64,000 bases of DNA from Corynebacterium glucuronolyticum DSM 44120. Its GTDB lineage: Bacteria > Actinomycetota > Actinomycetes > Mycobacteriales > Mycobacteriaceae. The stretch is from the NCBI RefSeq assembly GCF_030440595.1, contig NZ_CP047452.1, positions 1,364,001 through 1,428,000 of the forward strand. Reading direction: 5' to 3'. The notes under the pieces were generated by a model, which did no database searches, had not been told where the DNA came from, and was given only the letters and a program-made list of their open reading frames with translations. A program made the position numbers and the translations under genes. Positions 41,685-49,960 of this stretch are shown piece by piece (the stretch's first letter is position 1; each line of letters opens with the position of its first letter).

Positions 41685-43295
41685 TTAGAGTGGCGTGGCC
41701 TTGACGACAGTGTGGTTTTTCAGGCCCTTTGTCCTTTTGGCAGCAATCCTCGTCCACTCGTCGGGGCTCTGCGTGTTCGGGAGGTCTTCGCTCTCGTGCT
41801 GTTCCTGAGCAATGGACTCGGCAAGAATCTGCCGGGTAATCCCTGTGCTCTCCGGGCTCGCCAAATGCTCCTTAATTGCCTGCTTCTTTGCTCGATCGAC
41901 GACATTGGCGATCTGCGCACCAGAGATGAAGTCTTCGTAGTAAAGGATGTGTGAATCCCCGTTGTCAAAGGTGAGCTCTACGTAGGGGGTTTGGGAAAAC
42001 ATGAGGTTCACGGCGTAGTCGATGAGCGCCTCGGCGGGCTCAGCCAGCGGCAGCTCGTCGGTGATATAGCGAGAGAAAATGTCGACGGCACCAGCACGGT
42101 CGGGTCGATCGATGCGGATTTTTACGTCGAGGCGACCCGGGCGCAGGATCGCCGGATCGATAAGCTCCTCTCGGTTGGTCGCACCGATGATAATCACGTT
42201 GGACAGCGACTCCACCCCGTCAAGCTCAGCCAAAAGCTGCGGGACAACGGTGGTCTCCATATCGGAGCTCACGCCGGACCCACGAGTACGGAAAATAGAT
42301 TCCATCTCATCGAAGAAGATGATGACTGGCCTACCGGCTTCGGCAACATCTCGTGCTTGCTCGAACACGACGCGGATCTGGCGCTCAGTTTCGCCGACGA
42401 ATTTGTTGAGTAGCTCTGGTCCCTTGATGGACAGGAAGTAGCTCGACTCCTGCCCCCCGATGCGGCTTGCGAGGGAGTTTGCCACAGCTTTGGCGATGAG
42501 CGTCTTGCCACAGCCTGGAGGGCCGTACAGGAGCACGCCTTTAGGCGGACGCAAGTCGTAGGCCTTGTACAACTCCGGGTGAAGGAAGGGCAGCTCAACA
42601 GCATCCTTAATGGCCTCAATTTGTGCGTCCAGGCCACCGATATCGTCATAGGTGACATCAGGAATTTCCTGCAGGTTAAGGCGGTTCATTTCCGTTACGG
42701 GGACGACCTCGAAGGCGTAGCCAACCTTGAGGTTGACCAGCAACGTGTCGCCGGCTTCTGCCTGCCCACGAATCGGCCCGGCAAGTGTGACAACGGACTT
42801 GTCCCCTGTCACTGAGACGATGAGGGCGCGATCAGCACCGATTCGTTCCACCATCCTGGCGAGCTCTCCGGATGTGGTGTAGCCGGCTGTGTCGACGATG
42901 ATGTTGCCCTCTGCAAGCCGCACGCGCATGCCTGGTTCCAAGTCGGACTGGTCGACGCTTGGGGAAACCATGACCCTCATCTGGCGGTTCCCGGTGAAGA
43001 TCTCGGCGGAGTAGCCGGGCTCGTTCGTGCCGAGGTAGGTGCCATAGGTCGACGGCGGTGTGGAGAGCTCTTCGAGCTCTCCGTACAAGGTCTGCAGCTT
43101 GTCCCGTGAGGCTTTGAGGAGCTCCACAAGCTTCTGGTTCCGCGCCCCCAGATCTCGGTTCTGGCGGACGAGCCGGGCGTAGTCGGCGTCTCGTCGCCGC
43201 TGATCAGCTTCTCGACGCTTCTGAGTATCCGCAGCCACGGCTTCGGACTTGGGCGACGGGTGCACGGACCCGGAGGAATTCGGTGCAGAAGTCAT
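41685..43295 (-). CDS. arc: Proteasome-type AAA ATPase ARC (Mpa homologue)
   Basis: ARC/Mpa is a ring ATPase that recognises Pup by N-terminal coiled coils and unfolds tagged proteins. The 536-residue protein has a coiled coil (about 25-75), two OB-like domains (about 78-215) and one AAA module with Walker A GPPGCGKT (about 262-269) and Walker B VIIFFDEMES. It ends KNHTVVKATPL and lacks the C-terminal Gln-Tyr-Leu docking motif that opens the 20S gate in mycobacteria. This fits the absence of proteasome genes and suggests pure unfolding or another partner. It is immediately upstream of dop. Confidence 0.95.
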   Translation of the reverse strand: MTSAPNSSGSVHPSPKSEAVAADTQKRREADQRRRDADYARLVRQNRDLGARNQKLVELLKASRDKLQTLYGELEELSTPPSTYGTYLGTNEPGYSAEIFTGNRQMRVMVSPSVDQSDLEPGMRVRLAEGNIIVDTAGYTTSGELARMVERIGADRALIVSVTGDKSVVTLAGPIRGQAEAGDTLLVNLKVGYAFEVVPVTEMNRLNLQEIPDVTYDDIGGLDAQIEAIKDAVELPFLHPELYKAYDLRPPKGVLLYGPPGCGKTLIAKAVANSLASRIGGQESSYFLSIKGPELLNKFVGETERQIRVVFEQARDVAEAGRPVIIFFDEMESIFRTRGSGVSSDMETTVVPQLLAELDGVESLSNVIIIGATNREELIDPAILRPGRLDVKIRIDRPDRAGAVDIFSRYITDELPLAEPAEALIDYAVNLMFSQTPYVELTFDNGDSHILYYEDFISGAQIANVVDRAKKQAIKEHLASPESTGITRQILAESIAQEQHESEDLPNTQSPDEWTRIAAKRTKGLKNHTVVKATPL

Positions 43296-43348
43296 GTCCT
43301 TGACTTTACAGTGTTCAACTGTGCTCCGGTTCGGTACCTGCTACCAGC

Positions 43349-44185
43349 CTATTTCCGCGCGCGGCGCTTGGGGCGGGGAGGGGTAACACCGTCGGCAAGC
43401 CTCCGCGCCCACACGAGGAAGGCCGTGTGTGCATTCATGCGGTGCTCCGGGCGGGTAGCAAGTCCCTCCACGCGCCACTCGCGCAGGAGGGTCTCCCAGG
43501 CACGCGGTTCGGTGAAGCACTTCTTGTCCCGGATGTGCTCCATAATGTTCATCAGCTGTGGCACTGTCGGCACATACGTCATGAACACTCCACCTGGATG
43601 CAGCAGCTCGGCGACGTTGTCGATGCACGTCCACGGCTCCACCATGTCCAAAATGATGCGGTCGACGGGACCGTCGAGATCGTCCAGGTGGACCTCCGAG
43701 AGATCCCCGAGGCGAGGATCCCACTGCTCGGGCTCGTGCCCGAAGTATTCTGCAACATTTGACCGCGCGAATGCGAGGTGATCCTCGCGGATCTCGTAGG
43801 AGATCAGCTTGCCCGTCGACCCAATGGCGCGGAGAAGCGCCATAGATAGTGCGCCGGAGCCCGCCCCTGCCTCAAGAACCTTTGCGCCTGGGAAAATATC
43901 ACCCTCGACAAGGATCTGCGCGGTGTCCTTGGGGTAGATCACCGCCGCGCCACGGGGCATGGAGAGGACGTGGTCGACCATGAGGTGGCGGAAGCAGAGG
44001 TACTCCTCCCCTAGCGTGGATTCCACAACGCTACCTTCGGGGGCCCCGATAATGTCATCGTGGCGGATCTCGCCCTTGTGCGTGAAGTAGCTTTCTCCAG
44101 GGTGCAAGACAATCGTGTGATGCCTACGCTTCTGGTCAGTTAGCTGCACGCGGTCTCCCGCCTCAAAAGGGCCGGAATAAGCCAT
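43349..44185 (-). CDS. trmI: tRNA (adenine-58-N1)-methyltransferase TrmI
   Basis: TrmI makes m1A58 in the T-loop of tRNAs as a tetramer. The 278-residue protein has a small N-terminal beta domain, then the SAM-binding domain with GAKVLEAGAGSGALSMALL (about 96-114). The acidic loop-end is in ISYEIREDHLAFAR and the motif IILDMVEPW carries the catalytic-region Asp. The ribosome site is AGGAAGG. It is 53 bp upstream of arc in the same direction, as in M. tuberculosis (Rv2118c next to mpa). Confidence 0.95.
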   Translation of the reverse strand: MAYSGPFEAGDRVQLTDQKRRHHTIVLHPGESYFTHKGEIRHDDIIGAPEGSVVESTLGEEYLCFRHLMVDHVLSMPRGAAVIYPKDTAQILVEGDIFPGAKVLEAGAGSGALSMALLRAIGSTGKLISYEIREDHLAFARSNVAEYFGHEPEQWDPRLGDLSEVHLDDLDGPVDRIILDMVEPWTCIDNVAELLHPGGVFMTYVPTVPQLMNIMEHIRDKKCFTEPRAWETLLREWRVEGLATRPEHRMNAHTAFLVWARRLADGVTPPRPKRRARK

Positions 44186-44407
44186 AAAAGGTTCCTTCCT
44201 AAAAGTCTAAGCCAGCGGACACCATGCGGACTGGTATCTCGCCTGCGAACACCTGAGCCAAGCCGAAACAGCCTAGCCAAGGCAGTGCCGACGCCGTTAC
44301 AAAGCAGCGGAGCAAGAGCCGTTCCGGCGTGCTTCCCGTTTGCCTTGCCGTAACAGTACGTTCACACCGCTGACGCGGCACACCAGGGACCGTTGACACT
44401 GTAGAAC

Positions 44408-44482
44408 AGCGTGCTGGACATAAGCATGCCGGACATGAGCGTGCCAGAAATTAGCGTGGCAGAAAACGGCGTAGCAGGCAAA
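44408..44482 (+). repeat. Five tandem copies of a degenerate 15-bp repeat
   Basis: The units start at 44408, 44423, 44438, 44453 and 44468, each like AGCGTGCCGGACATN. The 15-bp period keeps a reading frame. On the plus strand it reads as pentapeptides (S/G)-(V/M)-x-(D/E/G)-x within a 59-codon frame from a GTG at 44411 to a stop at 44590. That frame has no clear ribosome site. The repeat lies in a 440-bp gap between trmI and the next gene that holds nothing else I recognise. Confidence 0.75.
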
Positions 44483-44626
44483 CAGTATGCTCGTCGGCAC
44501 AGGATGTCTGCAAAACTTAGCGCTCGTCGATGCAGCCTCACCCGTGCTGTGGCCTTGGCCGCTGACAAAGCACCTGAACGCAGATTCTAGTGCGTTAGGC
44601 CAATGGTAATTCTGTGCGTCCACGTA

Positions 44627-45106
44627 CTATTCCGCGCCGGGTGCAAGGTAATCAATGGTGACAGCTTCGGCGGCGATGATTTTTTCAGCGACTTTGGACT
44701 GGTCATCCATTTCCTTGGCCACCACCTTTTCGTGGTCGGGGTAGGTCGCAAAAGTGAGGATAGTGAGGTTGTGCTCGGCACAGCGTGCGGTCGCCTCGGC
44801 ATCGTTCTCGTTGAGAGCTAAACGTGCGTCCACTACGGACTCTGTCAGCTCATCGGCGATAGCCTGTGCGTCGTCATCAGTCTGGTCGAGCGCTGTAATA
44901 GTGATCGTGGCCTCGTCGCCTGCTGGATCGTCCCCGTCCCACAGCTGTCCTGCGACACGTTTCAGCTCATCTAGGTTTACGCCTGCGGTGATGGGTAGGC
45001 ACGCTGCCCGATGAAGGCACCATGCGGCGAACCGCACCTTGTCGTGGGATTCTGTGTCCTCGAACTTACGGTAGAGGTTTTCTACAAACTCGACTTGGTC
45101 GCGCAT
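44627..45106 (-). CDS. Hypothetical acidic protein downstream of the M18 aminopeptidase
   Basis: The 159-residue, strongly acidic, soluble protein has no motif I recognise. It is predicted mostly helical (for example DELTESVVDARLALNENDAEA). A short aromatic/cysteine patch lies near the front (RFAAWCLHRAACLPI). It starts 2 bp after the M18 peptidase stop, so it is translationally coupled to it. It may be a Corynebacterium-specific companion of the peptidase; that is inference from position. Confidence 0.72.
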   Translation of the reverse strand: MRDQVEFVENLYRKFEDTESHDKVRFAAWCLHRAACLPITAGVNLDELKRVAGQLWDGDDPAGDEATITITALDQTDDDAQAIADELTESVVDARLALNENDAEATARCAEHNLTILTFATYPDHEKVVAKEMDDQSKVAEKIIAAEAVTIDYLAPGAE

Positions 45107-45108
45107 GT

Positions 45109-46380
45109 TTAGTCCTCCTCGCCTTCGTAGAAGGCTTGGAGAGCGGCGGTGAGATAGTCGATGTCATCTGCGTGACAGAGCTCGCGTGCGGAGTGCATGG
45201 AAAGCAGCGGAATGCCGACATCGACCGTGTTGATACCTGTCCGAGTGGAGAAAATGGGTCCAATGGTCGAGCCACACGGCACGTCATTATTGGAAACAAA
45301 CTCCTGGACGGGGACATCCGCACGGTCGCAGGCACGAATAAAAGCAGCAGCGGATTCGGCCGTCGTGGCATAGCGCTGGTTCGCGTTGTACTTGACCATG
45401 GGGCCAGCACCAAGCACTGGGTACACGTGTGGATCATGGCGCTCCACATAATTGGGGTGCACAGAGTGGGCTGCATCCGCAGACACCATTATGGACGAGT
45501 TAATGACGCGGTACTTTTCGTCTGAAGACAATCCAGCGGCAGCGAGAATTCTGTCGATGACTTGTTTGAGCAATGGGCCACCCGCACCTGTACGGGACGA
45601 GCTTCCCACCTCTTCGTGATCGAAACAGCAGGCCATAAGAATCGTATCAGGGGCTTGTGCCGTCGCCTGGATGAGCGCGGTGACTGCAGGCCAGACACTG
45701 GATAGGTTATCGAGACGGCCCGTCGCGATGAGGTTACCTGCGGCACCGGTGGTGGCAGCGGGCTGGGAATCGCAGGTTATGAGGTCATAGGAGACGATGT
45801 CACGGGCGCGCACGTCGGCAGCCCGGGCGACCAGTTCGAGGACCCCCATTGGCTCGCCTCCGACGGCGGGATCTCCGACGACGTCAACAATCGGCTGCAG
45901 ATGGGACTGCTTGTCTGGGGCGAAGCTCTGGTTAGCAGAGCGGTCGAGGTGGATGGCTAGGTGCGGAATGCGCAGGGCGGGAGGCGTTGAAACTAGCTGG
46001 GAGGAGCCGTCGGCAAGCGTGACCGTACCGGCGAGAACCAGTTCCCGGTCGAACCAGCTGGAGAGGATGGCACCGCCGTAAACTTCGACCCCGGCCTGAC
46101 TGAACCCGCAGGTGACCCACTCCGGCTGGGGCTTTAGTTTAAAACCTGGTGAATCCGTGTGGGCGCCGACGATACGAATCGGCTGAATCGTAATTTTCTC
46201 CGGGATCCACCACGCAAGGACAGCGCCCCCCACCGTCATCACGTGTCCACCGGGAGTGTTGTCCCACTCGCCGACGATGGATTGCTGGGTAAACCCGGCG
46301 TTAGTCAAAAGCTTCGCAGCCTCATCAGCTGCGTGGAAGGAGCTGGGGCTCGCATCAACGTACTCAGTGAACGCACTCAT
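45109..46380 (-). CDS. M18-family aspartyl/general aminopeptidase
   Basis: This is a cytosolic dodecameric zinc aminopeptidase removing N-terminal acidic or neutral residues. The 423-residue protein shows the M18 landmarks: RIVGAHTDSPGFKLKP with the first His and Asp ligands (about 72-76), SSWFDRELVLAG, CFDHEEVGSSSRTGAGG with the catalytic and bridging glutamates, and MVSADAAHSVHPNY. Annotators often call it pepC or apeB; I leave the symbol blank to avoid confusion with the C1 peptidases. The ATG lies 7 nt after TACCCT. Confidence 0.92.
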   Translation of the reverse strand: MSAFTEYVDASPSSFHAADEAAKLLTNAGFTQQSIVGEWDNTPGGHVMTVGGAVLAWWIPEKITIQPIRIVGAHTDSPGFKLKPQPEWVTCGFSQAGVEVYGGAILSSWFDRELVLAGTVTLADGSSQLVSTPPALRIPHLAIHLDRSANQSFAPDKQSHLQPIVDVVGDPAVGGEPMGVLELVARAADVRARDIVSYDLITCDSQPAATTGAAGNLIATGRLDNLSSVWPAVTALIQATAQAPDTILMACCFDHEEVGSSSRTGAGGPLLKQVIDRILAAAGLSSDEKYRVINSSIMVSADAAHSVHPNYVERHDPHVYPVLGAGPMVKYNANQRYATTAESAAAFIRACDRADVPVQEFVSNNDVPCGSTIGPIFSTRTGINTVDVGIPLLSMHSARELCHADDIDYLTAALQAFYEGEED

Positions 46381-46387
46381 AATGTTA

Positions 46388-46393
46388 AGGGTA
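46388..46393 (-). promoter_or_regulatory. -10 element of the M18 peptidase operon (leaderless type)
   Basis: TACCCT (minus strand) ends 7 nt before the ATG at 46380. Confidence 0.5.
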
Positions 46394-46573
46394 CCCGGCA
46401 GCTTACGTATTTCCTTAGCGGCAACAGTCCCCCAGGGCTAGCCGGTCGTAAAAGAGCGTGCCAAGGGCGGAAAACCAAAAGTTATATCCAGGGCTTGTTG
46501 TTCGCCTACGTGGATACCCTTGTCAAGCGAGGTGCTTCCTTCTCACAGGCTGTTCAGTATGCTGGAAGATATT

Positions 46574-47401
46574 GTGAGTAGAAAAGCGAACGAGAATTTC
46601 CGCCGGTTTAAGGTGGCACTGTCACCGTCAAGAGTGAGCCAATACAAAAAGTGCCCTCTGTCTTTCCGTTTCGGAGCGATAGACAAGATTCCCACGGAGA
46701 CGAAGGACTATCAGCTCAAGGGCACACTCGTGCATGCTGTCCTCGAGCATCTCATGGGCCTGCCCCCGGAGGAGCGCACCTACCCTACTGCGGTGAAACT
46801 CATCGTTCCTACGTGGGAAAAAATGAAGGCGGAGGATCCCGGCAATGCTGAGGTTGTTCCCGAGCACAAGGAGATGGATTTCTTTGTCCAAGCCCGTGGG
46901 CTCATTAAGGGTTATTTCATGATGGAAAATCCGCAGGGGCTAGAGACGGACCGGATGGAGGAATTTGTTTCGACGACGCTTCGCGACGATGTTCCTCTCC
47001 GCGGTTTTATCGATCGCGTTGATGTGAACGCGGACGGCATGGTCCGGATTGTCGACTATAAGACGGGAAAGAAGCCGAGCCCGCGATTTGCCGACGACGC
47101 GATGGCTCAAATGAAGTTTTATGCCCTCGTGTGGTGGTGCCTGTACGGCGTGATACCGGCCCAGCTGCGCCTCATGTACCTGGCTGTAGGGGACGATCTC
47201 ACCTTAAGCCCTGACGAGGCGACGCTCGAAGAATTTGCTGCTGAGTTGGTCCAGACCTGGGACGAAATCAAGCACAAAGGCGCGCGCGGGGAGTTTGAAC
47301 CCCGCACGTCCAAACTGTGTGGCTGGTGCGATTACCAGTCCATCTGCCCCGCTTTTGGTGGCACGCCGCCGGAGTACCCGGGGTGGCCCAACGAGGACTA
47401 G
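46574..47401 (+). CDS. RecB-family exonuclease with [4Fe-4S]-type cysteines
   Basis: The 275-residue protein is a PD-(D/E)XK nuclease of the RecB/AddB/Cas4 type. The pattern includes GTLVHAVLEHLMG with the conserved His, PLRGFIDRVDV with the metal-binding Asp and VRIVDYKTGKKP with the catalytic D-x-K. Four cysteines (one in YKKCPLSFRFG, three in LCGWCDYQSICPAF) can hold an iron-sulfur cluster. A GTG start is preferred: it has GGAAG 5 nt upstream and a TATGCT -10 ending 10 nt before it, whereas the ATG five codons earlier lies inside that hexamer. It is the M. tuberculosis Rv2119 equivalent; its DNA repair role is unproven. Confidence 0.88.
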   Translation: MSRKANENFRRFKVALSPSRVSQYKKCPLSFRFGAIDKIPTETKDYQLKGTLVHAVLEHLMGLPPEERTYPTAVKLIVPTWEKMKAEDPGNAEVVPEHKEMDFFVQARGLIKGYFMMENPQGLETDRMEEFVSTTLRDDVPLRGFIDRVDVNADGMVRIVDYKTGKKPSPRFADDAMAQMKFYALVWWCLYGVIPAQLRLMYLAVGDDLTLSPDEATLEEFAAELVQTWDEIKHKGARGEFEPRTSKLCGWCDYQSICPAFGGTPPEYPGWPNED

Positions 47402-47479
47402 TCCAGATCTGGGATAGAGTTTCCATCTCTACCTGCAATTTTTCTTCGCAGCGGTGTCCGAAGGCCCCAGATATAGAAG

Positions 47480-47510
47480 AAGCGGCCTCCAACGTAAGTG
47501 GAGGCCGCTT
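47480..47510. terminator. Bidirectional terminator between the nuclease gene and fhs
   Basis: An 11-bp perfect stem (47480-47490 with 47500-47510) with a 9-nt loop lies between convergent genes. The minus-strand side is followed by TTCTTCT. Confidence 0.85.
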
Positions 47511-47521
47511 ATTTGCTGCGA

Positions 47522-49198
47522 CTAGAACAGTCCGGAGATTGTTCCGTTATCGTCAATGTCGATCTTCAGAGCAGCCGGGGTCTTTCCGAGGCCAGGCAGT
47601 GTCATCACGTTGCCGGTGAGGGCGACGATGAAGCCTGCACCGATCTTCGGCAGCAGCTCACGAACGTGGAGGGTGTGTCCCTCGGGTGCACCGAGCTTCG
47701 AGCCATCATCGGTGAAGGAGTACTGGGTCTTCGAGATGATGACCGGCAGCTTGTCCCAGCCATTCTTCTTGAAGAACGCGAGGTCCTTCTGAGCCTTGGC
47801 AGAGTACTGGACATTGTCCGCGTGGTACAGCTCCGTTGCGATCTTTTCGATGTTGGCCTCGATGCCATCTTCCAAGTCGTACAGCGGGTGAGAATCGCTC
47901 TTTCCGCTCTCGGCAACCTCGATGACGGCCTTGGCGAGCTCGCGGGCACCTTCGCCGCCCTTCTCCCAGACCTTGGACTCAAGGACGCGGACGTTATTCT
48001 TTTCGCCCCATTCCTTCATGAAGTCGCGCTCGGCCTGGGTGTCGGAGACGAAGTCGTTGAGAGCGATAACGGGCTCAACACCGAACTTGCGGACGTTTTC
48101 GACGTGCCGCTCAAGGTTGACGACACCGGCTTCAAGAGCCTCGAGGTTTTCCTTGGTGAGATCCTCGCGGGTAACACCACCGTTGTACTTAAGGGAACGA
48201 ATGGTGGCGACCAGGACAACCGCATCGACCTTGATGTCGCCGTAGCGAGCCTTCATGTCGAAGAACTTCTCGGCACCGAGGTCAGCACCGAAGCCGGCTT
48301 CCGTGCACACGTAATCGCCGAGCTTCATGGCCGTCTTCGTCGCAGTCAGCGTGTTGCAGCCGTGAGCAATGTTGGCGAATGGGCCGCCGTGGACGAATGC
48401 CGGAACGCCGCCGAGGGTCTGTACCAGGTTCGGGTGGATGGCATCCTTGAGCAGTGCGGTGAGAGCACCTTCGACGCCAAGCTCAGAGACCTGAACCGGC
48501 TTACCGTCGTAGGTGGAGCCAACGACGATATGACCGATGCGCTCCTTGAGATCCTTGTAGTCGGACGCGAGGCAGAGGATTGCCATCATTTCCGATGCTG
48601 CAGTGATGTCAAACCCGGTTTCCGTTGGGGTGCCCTGGGCCTTGCCGCCGAGGCCGGTGACGATGTGGCGCAGGGAACGGTCGTTGACATCGAGGCAGCG
48701 GCGCCAGGTGATCTGGCGGGGGTCGATGTTCAGCGCGTTGCCGTTGTGGATATGGGCGTCGATGAGAGCTGCCAGGGTGTTGTTTGCAGCAGCGAGAGCG
48801 TGGAAATCGCCGGTGAAGTGAAGGTTGATCTCCTCCATCGGGACGATTTGGGCGTAACCGCCACCGGCAGCACCACCCTTTATGCCCATGACCGGGCCCT
48901 GCGAAGGTTCACGCAGAGCGACGAAGGTGTTCTTGCCCTCGAGCTTAAGGGCATCGGCGAGACCGATGAGCGTGGTGGTCTTGCCCTCGCCCGCTGGTGT
49001 CGGAGACATCGCTGTGACGAGGATGACCTTTGCCTTCTCGCCATGGTCCTTGACGTAGTTGATGTCCACCTTGGCTTTGTTGGTGCCGAACGGGATCAGT
49101 GCTTCTTGGGGAATTCCTGCAGCTTCCGCAATCTCTGTGATGGGAAGGGCCTTGTGTGCCTGTGCAATTTCAACATCTGATGGGACTTTTTCTGTCAT
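47522..49198 (-). CDS. fhs: Formate-tetrahydrofolate ligase
   Basis: Fhs joins formate to tetrahydrofolate with ATP to form 10-formyl-THF, linking formate from pyruvate formate-lyase to one-carbon metabolism. The 558-residue protein has the usual length and the P-loop MSPTPAGEGKTTTLIGL (about residues 66-82). Later blocks include LTATKTAMKLGDYVCTEAGFGADLGAEKF and GGVPAFVHGGPFANIAHGCN. The frame is open 83 codons upstream, but homology begins at MTEKVPSDVEIAQ. That ATG has no ribosome site and lies 7 nt after TACTCT. Confidence 0.97.
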   Translation of the reverse strand: MTEKVPSDVEIAQAHKALPITEIAEAAGIPQEALIPFGTNKAKVDINYVKDHGEKAKVILVTAMSPTPAGEGKTTTLIGLADALKLEGKNTFVALREPSQGPVMGIKGGAAGGGYAQIVPMEEINLHFTGDFHALAAANNTLAALIDAHIHNGNALNIDPRQITWRRCLDVNDRSLRHIVTGLGGKAQGTPTETGFDITAASEMMAILCLASDYKDLKERIGHIVVGSTYDGKPVQVSELGVEGALTALLKDAIHPNLVQTLGGVPAFVHGGPFANIAHGCNTLTATKTAMKLGDYVCTEAGFGADLGAEKFFDMKARYGDIKVDAVVLVATIRSLKYNGGVTREDLTKENLEALEAGVVNLERHVENVRKFGVEPVIALNDFVSDTQAERDFMKEWGEKNNVRVLESKVWEKGGEGARELAKAVIEVAESGKSDSHPLYDLEDGIEANIEKIATELYHADNVQYSAKAQKDLAFFKKNGWDKLPVIISKTQYSFTDDGSKLGAPEGHTLHVRELLPKIGAGFIVALTGNVMTLPGLGKTPAALKIDIDDNGTISGLF

Positions 49199-49821
49199 AC
49201 ATATGAGAGTACCGATATTTGGACTTTGTCGTTCTGCAAATGTTGGTTTGCAGGTTGGCTGTGGGGGAATTCCTCTCGGGACCGAATGTGCGAATACTCT
49301 AAAGATGTCACCAAATGTTAGGTCACTAAACGGAGCGGAGATCTGTAAATGGCCTGAAATAATGGTGATATCAGATAGAGCGCATGTCTGCTCAGCTTCA
49401 TGAATCTCGATACAAAGCAGTGGATGCCGAAAATGTGCGCCTTTCAAGGGTGATTATTCTTACATTTCTGATAACAACCGCTCTACCCCTTAATGGGGTA
49501 TCAGGCCAAGGTAGCAGAGGGGTCCCCGGTCTTGGACGACGCGTCCTGATCTCTAAGCAAAGGCGGGGAAAAGTTCCGACAAACCATCTTCACTCCATAT
49601 TCACTCTGGCTCGGAAACTGCGCGCTTTCTGATGGCACTCGCGACCCCCGGATCTCCCGCGATCTCTGTGGTGCGTGTGAGGTCTGGGAGTTTGTGACAT
49701 CTGGGAGGTGTGTAGCGCAAGCGATCCTAACGCGAACCTGTAGATGTGGAGTGAGCGATGTGAGTGGGGTGAGAGCTGACCCGGCCGGGAAAGGCAAACC
49801 AGCAGCAGTACATATTCGCAA
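49199..49821. other. Intergenic region between fhs and the aspA terminator, with stem-loops
   Basis: About 620 bp without a convincing gene. Near fhs is its -10 element. At 49484-49500 there is a TACCCC/GGGGTA stem, followed up to about 49560 by further GC-rich complementary segments (GGGGTCCCC, GACGCGTC). This could be a structured RNA or debris. I match it to no known riboswitch. Confidence 0.4.
49206..49211 (-). promoter_or_regulatory. -10 element of fhs (leaderless type)
   Basis: TACTCT (minus strand) ends 7 nt before the fhs ATG. Confidence 0.55.
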
Positions 49822-49853
49822 AAAGGCCACAACCCCGAGGGGCTGTGGCCTTT
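49822..49853 (-). terminator. Terminator of aspA
   Basis: A 9-bp stem (49822-49830 with 49845-49853) extended by an inner CCCC/GGGG pair, with TTT on the minus-strand exit. It lies about 110 bp past the aspA stop. Confidence 0.75.
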
Positions 49854-49960
49854 CCCTCCCCCACCGTGGTGCGACTCACCTGATGGAGAACGATGAGCTG
49901 AATATATTTCGCAGGAGGCAGGGGGAAGTCGATGGAGCGCCACGTAGAAGGCGCAGCCGA

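Noticed and set aside
44297..44623. A 108-codon minus-strand frame with His-rich repeats
   Set aside because: It runs through the 15-bp DNA repeat, has no ribosome site and no similarity; treated as a consequence of the repeat.
47498..49180. A 560-codon open frame opposite fhs
   Set aside because: Antisense shadow of fhs: no motifs and low-complexity acidic/leucine content typical of such shadows.
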